NCBI GenBank assembly: GCA_965276835.1
Contig: OZ255631.1
Location: forward strand, 2,790,001 to 2,854,000
Direction: 5' to 3'
From: BOG-932 sp965276835
GTDB lineage: Bacteria; Pseudomonadota; Alphaproteobacteria; BOG-932; Roseiterribacteraceae
DNA: 64,000 bases
Positions 49,105 to 57,931 of this stretch are shown piece after piece (the first letter of the stretch is position 1; each line of letters opens with the position of its first letter). A model generated the notes under the pieces. The model worked only from the letters and a program-made list of their open reading frames with translations, searched no databases and was not told the DNA's origin. The translations under genes and the position numbers were made by a program.

Positions 49105-50289
49105 ATGGACGCGCTGGCGCCGATGCTGCCGGAGGTCGACTTCGCCTATGACGAGGTCACCAACCTGCATGTGTTGATCGAGGAATTGCGGGCACACGGG
49201 CCGGTGGTGCGCGTGAAATATCTGGGCGCGCCGGTCTGGGCGATCCTGGACCACAAGGAATTGAACCAAGCCTTCAATGACCTGGAAAATTTCGATCCGG
49301 GCGACGGCTATCGCGTCATCTCCGCGCCATCGATGGGAATGACCCTGCAGACCATGTCGGGCGAGAAGCATCGTGTCGCGCGCGCGTCGGTCGCCGCGCC
49401 CTTCCTGCCGGCCAGCGTGCGGTCCTATGTCGAGAGGCTGATCGAGCCGATCGCGCACGAGTTGATGGACCGGATCGACGGCCGGCGCGAGGTCGAGTTC
49501 GTCCAGGCGTTTACCCGCCCCTACCCCTTCACCGTCATCACCCGCCTGCTGGGCATTCCGGTCAGCGACGAGGCCATGCTGCTGGAATGGGCGGTCAAGC
49601 TGATCGACTTCCCGTGGGATCCGGAGGGTGCGCTGAAATCCAAGGCCGCCTTCGACGACTATATGACAAAGATCATCGAAGATCGCCGCCACGCCCCGAC
49701 CGATGATTTCGTGTCGATGCTGGTAAAGGCCGAATTCGAGGGCCAGCGAATGGACAATGAGCAGATCCTGTCGCTGTTCCGCCTGCTGTTTCCGGCCGGA
49801 TCGGATACGACCTACAAGAACGCCGGCAGCCTGTTCGCGTGCGTGCTGGCCGACCCAGCCATCCGGGATATGGCGACGCACGGAAACAAGGAGCGTGAGG
49901 CGATCGCGACGGAGGGGCTGCGTTGGCAGGCGCCGACCGCGATGCTGCCGCGCATGGCGACCGGCAACGTCAAGCTGGGCGGCGCGCATATCAAGAAGGG
50001 CGACTGGGTTTTGTTCGGCATCACCGCCGCCAACCGCGATCCCAAGGTGTTTCCGAACGCCGCCACGTTCGACCCGTCGCGCGACAACCGCGAGTTGATC
50101 AGCTTCGGCCGCGGCGTCCATTTCTGCCTGGGCATGCACTTGGCCCGTCGCGAACTGGAAACGGCGATGCGGGTGGTGTTCGAACGCTATCCCGACATTC
50201 GTTTGAAACCGGGCGCCAAGGTCGAGTTCGTCGGCGGCGTCCTGCGCGGCCCGCGCGAATTGTGGGTCCAACCCTATGGGGCCGCATAA
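49105..50289 (+). CDS. Cytochrome P450
   Basis: The protein has 394 residues. ATG at 49105 follows GGGGAGGAACGG. The I-helix LFPAGSDTTYKNAG, ExxR in TEGLRWQAP and haem loop FGRGVHFCLG (Cys341) mark a class I bacterial P450 of the CYP107/CYP199-like size. It overlaps nothing; the ferredoxin gene starts 3 bases after its stop, so the two act as a pair. A radical SAM gene lies convergent downstream. Substrate unknown. Confidence 0.92.
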   Translation: MDALAPMLPEVDFAYDEVTNLHVLIEELRAHGPVVRVKYLGAPVWAILDHKELNQAFNDLENFDPGDGYRVISAPSMGMTLQTMSGEKHRVARASVAAPFLPASVRSYVERLIEPIAHELMDRIDGRREVEFVQAFTRPYPFTVITRLLGIPVSDEAMLLEWAVKLIDFPWDPEGALKSKAAFDDYMTKIIEDRRHAPTDDFVSMLVKAEFEGQRMDNEQILSLFRLLFPAGSDTTYKNAGSLFACVLADPAIRDMATHGNKEREAIATEGLRWQAPTAMLPRMATGNVKLGGAHIKKGDWVLFGITAANRDPKVFPNAATFDPSRDNRELISFGRGVHFCLGMHLARRELETAMRVVFERYPDIRLKPGAKVEFVGGVLRGPRELWVQPYGAA

Positions 50290-50292
50290 ACG

Positions 50293-50610
50293 ATGCGGGT
50301 CACTTTCATCGATATCGACGGCAAAACCCACATGGTGGACGGTGCGGAGGGCGAGAGCGCGATGCGCTGCGCGACCGAGCACCTGGTGCCCGGCATCGTC
50401 GGCGAATGCGGCGGCGCCATGGCTTGCGCCACCTGCCACGGCTATGTCGACGAGGCTTGGATCGACAAGCTGCCACCGCCCGGGGCCCAGGAACAGGAGA
50501 TGCTGTCCGGCTGCATCGACGTGCGGCCGAACAGCCGCCTGACCTGCCAGATCAAGCTGACAGAGGCTCTGGATGGCCTAACGATAACCGTGCCGGAATC
50601 GCAGACCTAA
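50293..50610 (+). CDS. 2Fe-2S ferredoxin, adrenodoxin type
   Basis: The protein has 105 residues. The cluster ligands are in GECGGAMACATCHGYV (CX5CX2C) and the later LTCQIKL Cys. It resembles the ferredoxin at 10121-10453 in the CGG..CATCH core. It lies 3 bases after the P450 stop and is the natural electron donor of that P450. It is convergent with the radical SAM gene, 13 bases between stops. Confidence 0.92.
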   Translation: MRVTFIDIDGKTHMVDGAEGESAMRCATEHLVPGIVGECGGAMACATCHGYVDEAWIDKLPPPGAQEQEMLSGCIDVRPNSRLTCQIKLTEALDGLTITVPESQT

Positions 50611-50623
50611 AGAAGCAGCGCGG

Positions 50624-52033
50624 TCAGTCGTCTTCGTCGCCGGCGTTCGGGATAGCCAGATCGCGCTTGCAGTCTTTGCAGGATTTCAGGGCGTTCCATT
50701 CCCCGCATTGAATTTTGTCGATGAAGCGCTGCCGCCGGCGATCGGCCAGAACCTCGCTGACGGTGCGTCCATTAAGATTGCCGAGAACCTCACGCTTCAT
50801 GAAATCCTGACAGCAGCCAAGAACCGTCCCGTCCCAATCGATGACCAGGTCGAAACCAACCGCGGCGGAACACGCGGTCGGCGTCGGACCAAGCGATTGG
50901 CCATAATAGTCCAATGTATCTGTCGTTCGATTGGATAGCTGGAGGGCGGCAACATTGCGGGCCCCCTTCTCCAGCCAATATTTCCGAAGTTCCGGAAACT
51001 CATGGAGGTTCCGCTTGGATACCGGCACGGCAATGCTGACTTTCTTGGGGGCGAGCGCAATCAATCGCTCGATCCTCGGAAAGACAACCTCGGCTCTCAG
51101 CGGCGACATCATTTCCGCATAAAGCGAGGGCGACAGCGCCTCTACATGAACCGAGAATCTGTGGACGAGCTTCGCCAATTCGGCGTGGCGCCGCTCATTG
51201 AAAGGACCCGCATTGGTATTCAGAAGTATCCTGACGGAAGGCAGGCGCAGCTTGGCATAACGCACGCGTTCGACGATATGAGGATCCATCAAAGGCTCGC
51301 CGAACAGCCCCAGCCCAAGCTTGTTTTTCTCAAGCTCGATATCCCCGTCGGCGATCCCGTCGATGATCTGTCTGAACATATCCATCGTCATCACGCCCGT
51401 CGGCAGATGTTCGCGCAGAACCTTGTTGGTCGGACATGTCGCGCAGGAGGCGTTGCATTGGCCGTTCGTCCCGATCATCAAGCCGCGCAGGCGTTGCTTG
51501 GGCCAGGTCGCGAGTTCAGCCGGAATCCGGGTGTAGTCTATCGTTTCCCCCGGCTTTGGTGCGTGGGCGACGAGGTAACGAAGATGTACCTGGCCGAGCC
51601 CGCGCGTTACGTGGCCGCGAATATCCAGCCTGGTCGTTTTTGAAACTGTGAACTTGAGAAAAAGATGGTCGCCCCAGGCGATGAGTTTCGGGCCTGTCTT
51701 CTGGGACAGCCGCGCAAGAATACCTTCCGGACCAGTGAGTGCGGGATCGATACATTCGATGGAAAGTTCGCCGCCCGGTGTCTCAAACGCCCCCTCGGCA
51801 ACCTGGATATGACATCGAAGGACATAGCGTCCAGGCCGGAAAACACGTTCGCGATAATAGAAAAAGTACCCGCTGTCGGCTGGTTCATCGCGGTCGGGCA
51901 GCGGTGGATGATGATGCCTGGAAAGCGAGAATGCCTTATGCGCCGTGATCCCGCCGGACCAACTGTGCGGGCGGCGCAAATCGAACCGATGGCGCCACGT
52001 ATCCATTCGCATCAAGGCCGTCTGCAGCGACAT
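50624..52033 (-). CDS. Radical SAM protein with N-terminal extension and SPASM-like C-terminus
   Basis: The protein has 469 residues from ATG at 52033 (GAGAAG upstream). The first roughly 180 residues are a beta-rich domain I do not recognise (RPGRYVLRCHIQVAEGAF). The 4Fe-4S/SAM motif is CNASCATC (Cys193, Cys197, Cys200), followed by GLFGEPLMDPHIVERV and VSIAVPVSKRNLHEFPE. Cys pairs near the end (LGCCQDF, CKDCKRDL) may bind auxiliary clusters as in SPASM proteins. No peptide precursor or partner gene is beside it. It could be a peptide- or sugar-modifying enzyme; function unknown. Confidence 0.83.
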   Translation of the reverse strand: MSLQTALMRMDTWRHRFDLRRPHSWSGGITAHKAFSLSRHHHPPLPDRDEPADSGYFFYYRERVFRPGRYVLRCHIQVAEGAFETPGGELSIECIDPALTGPEGILARLSQKTGPKLIAWGDHLFLKFTVSKTTRLDIRGHVTRGLGQVHLRYLVAHAPKPGETIDYTRIPAELATWPKQRLRGLMIGTNGQCNASCATCPTNKVLREHLPTGVMTMDMFRQIIDGIADGDIELEKNKLGLGLFGEPLMDPHIVERVRYAKLRLPSVRILLNTNAGPFNERRHAELAKLVHRFSVHVEALSPSLYAEMMSPLRAEVVFPRIERLIALAPKKVSIAVPVSKRNLHEFPELRKYWLEKGARNVAALQLSNRTTDTLDYYGQSLGPTPTACSAAVGFDLVIDWDGTVLGCCQDFMKREVLGNLNGRTVSEVLADRRRQRFIDKIQCGEWNALKSCKDCKRDLAIPNAGDEDD

Positions 52034-52180
52034 GGTCTTCTCAGCCCGCGAAGTTGGACGTTTCTGGAAGGCTTGGTTGTTACTGTATACGGATACCGAG
52101 ATATTCGTCGAGATTTTTTTCTTCGCGCGAAACCTGGCGAGACTATTGTAGAATTGGCGACAACAACGGGGAAGCTCAGA

Positions 52181-53101
52181 ATGCTGATCGGCGTGACGGT
52201 TCCCAATAGCGGCGTGCTGGCCACCGGAGATGCTCTCGTCGCCATCGCCGAACATGCCGAGCTGCTGGGCTTCGATTCGGTATGGACGGTCGATCACGTG
52301 ATCCTGCCGCACATCTCCTCGCAGAATTATCCGTATAGCAGGCAGTCTGGCGTGACGATGCCGTCCAGCTGGCCGTTCATCGACCCGCTGGTTGCGCTGG
52401 CCGCCATCGCGTCGTGCACCAGTCGGGTGTTGCTCGGCACTGGAGTCTATCTGCTGCCGCTGCGGCACCCTCTAATTAATGCCAAGCTGGCGGCAAGCGT
52501 CGATGTGTTGTCGGGCGGACGGCTGCGACTTGGCGTCGGTCTCGGCTGGGTCAAGGAAGAATACGCCGCACTGGGGGTGTCCTGGGACGATCGCGGGCGC
52601 TTGCTGGACGAGCAGATCGACCTGCTGCGCGTTTTATGGCGCGACGAAGCACCGGCCTTCGACGGCAGATTCTGGCAAATGGGTGGATTCGGCATTGAGC
52701 CCAAGCCGGTGAACCGCACCATCCCGTTGCTGATCGGCGGCAAGAACGAACCGGCGCGGCGGCGGGCCGCCAAACGCGGCGACGGCTGGCACCTGATCGA
52801 TATGGAGCCCGGCGAGGTCTCCGCGGCGCGCGCGGCGCTAGCCGTGGACTGCCACACGGCAGGACGCGCCCCGGCGGAGGTGCCAGTCTCGATGTACGCC
52901 TCGATCGCGATCACGCCACAGGACACGACTGCCCGCGAGCGCCAGTTTCCGCTGATGGGATCGGTCGAGCAGATCGCCGAAACCGTCCGTGCTTATCGGA
53001 CTGTCGGTCTCGATCATCTGGTGTTCGCGGCGCGCGGCCTGAATACGACTGCCGAATATATCGCCCTGTTCGACACGATCCGCGCGGACATCCTTCAATG
53101 A
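52181..53101 (+). CDS. LLM-class flavin-dependent oxidoreductase
   Basis: The protein has 306 residues from ATG at 52181 after GGGGAAGCTCAGA; the long in-frame extension upstream opposes the radical SAM gene and is not real. It has the SSEI family style VWTVDHVILPHISSQNYPYS, LGTGVYLLPLRHPLINAKLAASVDVLSGGRLRLGVGLGWVKEEYAALG. The shorter length suggests an F420- or FMN-type dehydrogenase. It overlaps the next P450 by ATGA, so the two are translationally coupled. Confidence 0.87.
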   Translation: MLIGVTVPNSGVLATGDALVAIAEHAELLGFDSVWTVDHVILPHISSQNYPYSRQSGVTMPSSWPFIDPLVALAAIASCTSRVLLGTGVYLLPLRHPLINAKLAASVDVLSGGRLRLGVGLGWVKEEYAALGVSWDDRGRLLDEQIDLLRVLWRDEAPAFDGRFWQMGGFGIEPKPVNRTIPLLIGGKNEPARRRAAKRGDGWHLIDMEPGEVSAARAALAVDCHTAGRAPAEVPVSMYASIAITPQDTTARERQFPLMGSVEQIAETVRAYRTVGLDHLVFAARGLNTTAEYIALFDTIRADILQ

Positions 53102-54297
53102 CGGCCATCGAACGCCCGCTGGACCAGCCTGTCGTCCATCCCGACGTCGATTTCGCCACGGACCCGGTTCCCGACCTGCAGGCGCTGACCGGCGCGCTGC
53201 GCGAACAGGGTCGGTTCTTCCCGGTGAAGCGGCACGGCGAAACCGCCTTGATGGTTACGCGGTTCGACGATGTCAGCTTCGCTTTCGGCGACGAGACCGA
53301 CATTCCCCTGTCGGCGGGCGCCAAGAAATTCGCCGAACCGGCGCAGGGCCGCAGCCTGTTCTCAATGACTGGGGACGAGCACCGCATGCACCGTGCGCTG
53401 ATCGCCGCCGCCTTCACCGGCAGCGCCATCGACCGTTACGAACGCGACCTGATGATCCCGGAGGCCCGGCGGGCCCTGGCGGCTTTACCGTTGGCAAAAG
53501 GTGGAGAGGCCGACCTGATCGGCGACTTCGCGGAGATGTACGGCATCTCGGTGATCGTCCGTATTCTTGGGCTGTCGGCAGAGGACGATCTGCGCTTCAA
53601 GGGATGGGCGCACGACCTCGTCTCCTCAAGCTGGGCGTTGGACAAGGCCATGAGGGCGTCTCGCGAATTCGAGGATTACGTCATCCCGATCATCCAGGAG
53701 CGGCGGCGCGGCACCGGCGACGATTTCCTGTCCCGCCTGGCGCGGGCGGAGGTCGAGAGCAAGCAACTGGCGGATATCGATATCGTGTCGTTCCTGCGCG
53801 TGCTGTTCCCGGCCGGCGCGGACACAACCTTTCGGCAGTTGGGCAATTTGATCGTCGCGATGCTGACCATCCCCGGCCTGAAACAAAGACTGCTGTCCGA
53901 CCGCGGCCTGATCCCGGCGGCGATCGACGAGGCGTTGCGCTGGGAACCGGCGATCGGCCTTTATCCCCGGCTGGTACCGCGCGACGTCGAATGGCGCGGC
54001 GCGTTCATACCGGCCGGTACCTTCCTGCTGCTCAGCGTCGTATCGGCCAACCGCGACCCGCGGGTTTTCGCCGATCCGGAGGTTTTCGATATCGGCCGCC
54101 GTTCCAAGAAGATCACGACCTTCGGCGCCGGCATCCATTTCTGCATCGGTGCGGTTCTGGCGCGCCGCGAGATGGCCGTCGCGGTGAACGCCCTGCTGGA
54201 TCTCTATCCGGATATCGAATTGTCGGACCCGGGCGCGACCCACATAACCGGGGCGACCTTGCGGGGGCTGGAGACTTTGCAGGTCCGGCGCGGATAA
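53098..54297 (+). CDS. Cytochrome P450
   Basis: The protein has 399 residues. I-helix VLFPAGADTTFRQLG, DEALRWEPAIG (ExxR) and haem loop FGAGIHFCIG (Cys349) are present. Its ATG lies inside the LLM stop (ATGA). It has no ferredoxin directly beside it; the 2Fe-2S ferredoxin at 50293 may serve it. It converges on the TetR gene, whose stop lies 5 bases away. Confidence 0.92.
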   Translation: MTAIERPLDQPVVHPDVDFATDPVPDLQALTGALREQGRFFPVKRHGETALMVTRFDDVSFAFGDETDIPLSAGAKKFAEPAQGRSLFSMTGDEHRMHRALIAAAFTGSAIDRYERDLMIPEARRALAALPLAKGGEADLIGDFAEMYGISVIVRILGLSAEDDLRFKGWAHDLVSSSWALDKAMRASREFEDYVIPIIQERRRGTGDDFLSRLARAEVESKQLADIDIVSFLRVLFPAGADTTFRQLGNLIVAMLTIPGLKQRLLSDRGLIPAAIDEALRWEPAIGLYPRLVPRDVEWRGAFIPAGTFLLLSVVSANRDPRVFADPEVFDIGRRSKKITTFGAGIHFCIGAVLARREMAVAVNALLDLYPDIELSDPGATHITGATLRGLETLQVRRG

Positions 54298-54301
54298 CCG
54301 G

Positions 54302-54853
54302 TCAGTCCCGCTCCATCACCCGAACCGGGCTCATCACCAGCCGGTCGACCACCGCGCCCATCGCATCGGCGGAGATGCTCTCGCCATGCTCCAGCCACCA
54401 GCCGAGCAGGCCCAAGGTCGCCGAAACGCTGTGGGTCACGATCAGCTCATAGGGGATGCCCGACGGCTGCGCCGGAACGCGTAGGCGCGCGGTTTCGATT
54501 GAGCGGCCGACGATGTGATCGCGAACCCTGCTTTCCGCGCCGCCGGCCAGCAAGGCGCGCGTCAGCAGGCGATGTTCATCGACATAGCGGCAGATAGCGA
54601 CGGATGTTGCCAGCGTATCCTCATCGATCATCGCCGGCATGATGATAGCCAAAAGATCGGTGACCATCTGGTCCGCGACCTCGGTCAGCAGAGCGTCCTT
54701 GTCCTTGAAATGGCGAAAAAAACTGGCATAGCCGACGCCGGCGCGGGCTGCGATTTCGGTGATTGTCACATCGGCGAACGGCTTTTCCGATGCAAGCGCA
54801 AGCACAGCCTCTGCCAGAGCCGCGCGGGTTTTCGTCACTCGTGGATCGGTCAT
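54302..54853 (-). CDS. TetR-family transcriptional regulator
   Basis: The protein has 183 residues. The HTH reads TRAALAEAVLALASEKPFADVTITEIAARAGVGYASFFRHFKDKDALL, a textbook TetR pattern. It is divergent from the P450 at 54953, with an 11-bp-arm palindrome in the 99-base gap. Local repression of itself and that P450 is likely; a P450 substrate or product could be the ligand. Confidence 0.93.
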   Translation of the reverse strand: MTDPRVTKTRAALAEAVLALASEKPFADVTITEIAARAGVGYASFFRHFKDKDALLTEVADQMVTDLLAIIMPAMIDEDTLATSVAICRYVDEHRLLTRALLAGGAESRVRDHIVGRSIETARLRVPAQPSGIPYELIVTHSVSATLGLLGWWLEHGESISADAMGAVVDRLVMSPVRVMERD

Positions 54854-54914
54854 TTCGACTCTTTCTTTGTTCTCCGCGACATTTGCACACTTGAAACCTT
54901 TTCCGCCACTCCAT

Positions 54915-54941
54915 AGTTATGATCCATAGTGGATCATAACT
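54915..54941. promoter_or_regulatory. Perfect palindrome between TetR and P450 genes (candidate operator)
   Basis: AGTTATGATCC-atagt-GGATCATAACT: 11-bp perfect arms around a 5-base centre. It lies 62 bases from the TetR start and 11 bases from the P450 start (ATG at 54953). A spurious GTG frame (54929) starts inside it. Confidence 0.7.
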
Positions 54942-54952
54942 GGCGGTTAACG

Positions 54953-56188
54953 ATGACCCAAGCAGCGCACGCGATCAGCCCAGCCGGCACCTGCCCGTAT
55001 CATGCGGACATCGACGACCGGAAGTCCGCCGCCGCCGCGGCGGCGAGCGAGGAGCGCGTGCGCAGGCTGGCGAATGGCGGGGTCAAGATCGAAAGTTTCG
55101 CCCTGACGCGCAAGATTCTACGCAGCGGTGCGACGCGGCAGGCCGGATTCCTGGCCGATCTTGTGATGAAGGCAAGCGCCAAAGGAAGCACGCCGGTCCT
55201 GTTCCAGGAGGGCGAGGTCCACCAAAAGCAGCGCGCCGCCACCGCCCGGTTCTTCGCGCCGCGCGTTGTCACCAGCCGCTATCGCGAGATGATGAACCGG
55301 TTGAGCGACGGGCTGATGGCGCGCCTGCAAAAGAAAGGCAGCGCCGATCTTGCCGAATTGAGCATGGAAATGGCGGTTGCCGTTGCGGCGGATATCATCG
55401 GCTTGACCAACAGTTCGCTAACCGGCATGTCGCGGCGGCTCAATCGATTTTTCGCGAGCGGCATCGTCAAGAAAACCACCCGGTTGCGAAAGATTTACGA
55501 CTCTTTCGTCAACAGTTTCGGGGCGCTGGCGTTTTACTGGATGGATGTCCGGCCGGCGATCAACGCGCGAAAGCGGACCCGGAAGGAGGATCTGATCTCG
55601 CACCTGATCGACCAGGGTTACAGCAATCGCGAGATCTTGACCGAATGCATCACCTATGGCGCCGCCGGCATGGTGACGACCAAGGAATTTATCGTCATGG
55701 CCGCCTGGCACCTGCTGGAGCGTGACGAGCTGCGCGCCCGCTTCACGGCCGGCGACGAAGCCGAGCGCATTACCATCCTGGATGAAATCCTGCGGCTTGA
55801 ACCGATCGTCGGAGCGCTCTATCGCCGGGCAACCCGCGACCTGGAGATCGAAGACGAGAACGGCAAGGTCACGACTATTCCGGAAGGCACGCTGATCGAC
55901 ATGGACGTCCGCGCAGCTAATGCCGACCAAATCGCTGCCGGCGTCTGCCCCCACCAGTTGCGGCCCAACCGGGCCGAGGAGCTGGAAAAAAGCTCGGTCG
56001 GCTCGATGAGCTTCGGCGACGGCAATCACAAATGCCCGGGGTCCGCGGTCGCGATGCAGGAGACCGCGATTTTCCTGCACCGGTTGTTCACGCTTCCAGG
56101 CCTGCATTTGAAACGCGAACCCAAGTTGCAGTGGAACACGTTAACCGTTGGCTACGAGCTCAGCCGGGCAATCGTCGCAGTTCGATAA
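54953..56188 (+). CDS. Cytochrome P450
   Basis: The protein has 411 residues starting MTQAAHAISPAGTCPYHADI. An earlier GTG (54929) falls in the operator and is unlikely. The I-helix region reads AAGMVTTKEFIVMAAWHLL with Thr-Thr in place of the usual GxD/ETT, K-helix DEILRLEPIVG (ExxR) and haem loop FGDGNHKCPG (Cys361). Slightly unusual features are the CPG haem Cys environment and the missing acidic residue before Thr. The Cys-rich N-terminus (GTCPYH) is also unusual. Controlled by the adjacent TetR by inference. Confidence 0.88.
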   Translation: MTQAAHAISPAGTCPYHADIDDRKSAAAAAASEERVRRLANGGVKIESFALTRKILRSGATRQAGFLADLVMKASAKGSTPVLFQEGEVHQKQRAATARFFAPRVVTSRYREMMNRLSDGLMARLQKKGSADLAELSMEMAVAVAADIIGLTNSSLTGMSRRLNRFFASGIVKKTTRLRKIYDSFVNSFGALAFYWMDVRPAINARKRTRKEDLISHLIDQGYSNREILTECITYGAAGMVTTKEFIVMAAWHLLERDELRARFTAGDEAERITILDEILRLEPIVGALYRRATRDLEIEDENGKVTTIPEGTLIDMDVRAANADQIAAGVCPHQLRPNRAEELEKSSVGSMSFGDGNHKCPGSAVAMQETAIFLHRLFTLPGLHLKREPKLQWNTLTVGYELSRAIVAVR

Positions 56189-56198
56189 CCCCCTCAAC

Positions 56199-56284
56199 CG
56201 TCATGGCCGGGCTTGACCCGGCCATCCACGCGGTTCCGCCCGTGCAATATGACGTGGATGCCCGGATCAAGTCCGGGCATGATG
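56199..56284. repeat. Dispersed bipartite palindrome, copy 6 (full length)
   Basis: Left hairpin CATGGCCGGG-cttga-CCCGGCCAT with CCACGC. Right arm GACGTGGATGCCCGG-atcaag-TCCGGGCATGA. It lies between the P450 and SDR stops (convergent genes). Confidence 0.85.
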
Positions 56285-56321
56285 GTATGGGTAGAGCGAG
56301 GAGAATGACCGGCAGCGCCCG

Positions 56322-57083
56322 TTAATCGAAATTGGCCTGGCCACCATCGACCGGGATCGTGGCGCCCGAGACATAGGCCGCACCGGGACTGCACAGCAGC
56401 GCGACGAAACGGCCGATATCCTGCTCGCAGTCGCCGACCCGGCCGAGCGGGATCGTCTTCACGAAAGCGGCGGTGGTTTCCGGGTCGGCCTTCATCCAGT
56501 CCGCGAAGCTGGGCGACAGAGCCTCGGGCGCGATATTGTTGGTTCGGATATTGTCGGGCCCCCACTCGGCCGCCGCCGCGCGGGTCAAGGACCGGATCGC
56601 CTGCTTGACCGACCCGTGCATGCCGTAGCCGGCCATATCCCAACGCACCGCCGCGGCGGTGACGAGATTGACGATCGACCCACCGCCCCGCGCCTTCAGG
56701 TGGGGATAGCAGGCTTGCATGAAGCGGAGCGTCGCAATCGGGCCGGAATCGAAACCGGTCTGATAGTCGTCGACATTGGCTTCGAGCAGGCGGCCCAGCG
56801 GCACTTCCTGCGCATTGTTGACCAGGATGTCGATGCCGCCGAAGGCGGACACCGTGGCGTCCACGGTGCGCATCACGTCGGCCGGGTTCTTGACGTCGCC
56901 TGGTATCGGTACGGCGCGGGCGCCGACCGCGGCGATCTCATCACACACTGCGTGCAGCTTGCTTTCGGTGCGGCCAGACACCGCGATCGCCGCGCCTTCC
57001 CTTGCCATCGCCAGCGCGATGCCGCGACCCACGCCTTGGCCCGCACCGGTGATCAGCGCGACTTTCCCGTCCAGCATTCCCAT
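56322..57083 (-). CDS. SDR-fold protein lacking the catalytic tyrosine
   Basis: This 253-residue SDR is paralogous to 20445-21206. Cofactor motif TGAGQGVGRGIA and NNAQEV are intact. The active site should read Tyr-x3-Lys but reads HGSVK, so His replaces Tyr. It ends GGQANFD. Either the enzyme is inactive or it works with His as acid. A strong GAGGGGAAGCAG site precedes ATG. It sits 19 bases upstream of the SapC gene (stop to start order), so they are cotranscribed. Confidence 0.85.
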   Translation of the reverse strand: MGMLDGKVALITGAGQGVGRGIALAMAREGAAIAVSGRTESKLHAVCDEIAAVGARAVPIPGDVKNPADVMRTVDATVSAFGGIDILVNNAQEVPLGRLLEANVDDYQTGFDSGPIATLRFMQACYPHLKARGGGSIVNLVTAAAVRWDMAGYGMHGSVKQAIRSLTRAAAAEWGPDNIRTNNIAPEALSPSFADWMKADPETTAAFVKTIPLGRVGDCEQDIGRFVALLCSPGAAYVSGATIPVDGGQANFD

Positions 57084-57102
57084 CTGCTTCCCCTCGTCTC
57101 GA

Positions 57103-57840
57103 TTAGTTCGCGGCCCGCATCGCCGTCCGCTCGACCAATGTCTGCCAGTTTCCGGTTGAAATGAAATGGCAGATAACCGGGGTGATCCAACCTTGTTTGC
57201 GCCAGTTCAGGAATTCCGCATCGGGCAACGCGTTGAACTTGGTTTCGTCGATGATCTTGAAGCCGGTCAGGCCGATCTTCTCACCGCTGGCAAGGGTCAC
57301 ATCGGCGCGGTGATCGACCAGCAGGTCGGCCTTGACCAACGCGTCGATGAACTGTGCCGTAAATCCATGATGGGCTTGGTAATCGCGACAGAACGCCAGC
57401 GCCGTCTTGGTCACCTCGGTCGGGGCGCCGTCCTTGTCGAACACAGGATTCTTCCGCCCCTTGGCGATGATCGACGCAGCCTCGTCGATGCACAGCGTGT
57501 ATTCCGACTTGTCTTCGCTTTCCATGAAGATGAAGGGATAGCGGCGGACATAGGCGGGGATATAGAATCCGTTGGCCCATATGCCGTCAGCACCGACGAA
57601 CAGGTTTTCGCCGGTCCTGAGGCCCAGCAGCGCGACGGGCTGGGGTATGTCTGTGCTGGTGAACAGGATCGGGAAAAAGCGGCAAGCGACCGCCATCTCC
57701 GCCGCGATCATCGGCACGACGTTGGCGTTCGCGGCAAAGTCGAAATTGGGAACCGCGGAGAGCGACAACGCCTTGTCGGAATCCGCCCGCAGCGGACGCG
57801 GACGTTGATAGAAAAGCGGCAAGGCGGGAGACGTTGTCAT
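57103..57840 (-). CDS. SapC-family protein
   Basis: The protein has 245 residues. It shows the SapC pattern: MTTSPALPLFYQRPRPLRADSDKALSLS, VPMIAAEMAVACRFFPILFTS, GLRTGENLFVGADGIWANGFYIPAYVRRYPFIFME and a late WITPVICHFISTGNWQTLVER. SapC was named for an S-layer-associated Campylobacter gene but is widespread in alphaproteobacteria near TonB receptors, where its role is unsettled. It precedes the SDR at 56322. There is no receptor beside it here. Confidence 0.87.
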   Translation of the reverse strand: MTTSPALPLFYQRPRPLRADSDKALSLSAVPNFDFAANANVVPMIAAEMAVACRFFPILFTSTDIPQPVALLGLRTGENLFVGADGIWANGFYIPAYVRRYPFIFMESEDKSEYTLCIDEAASIIAKGRKNPVFDKDGAPTEVTKTALAFCRDYQAHHGFTAQFIDALVKADLLVDHRADVTLASGEKIGLTGFKIIDETKFNALPDAEFLNWRKQGWITPVICHFISTGNWQTLVERTAMRAAN

Positions 57841-57931
57841 CGAAGGTCCTGCTTGTGAGGCGCGAAGGTTCGGCCGCCAACAGACCAGCTTATCGCCGCT
57901 GCTTCAATATTCGATCGTTCGGCGCGGACAG

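Noticed and set aside
49063..50439. Reverse frame of 458 codons
   Set aside because: Antisense shadow of the P450 and ferredoxin, with His/Arg/Gln-rich composition.
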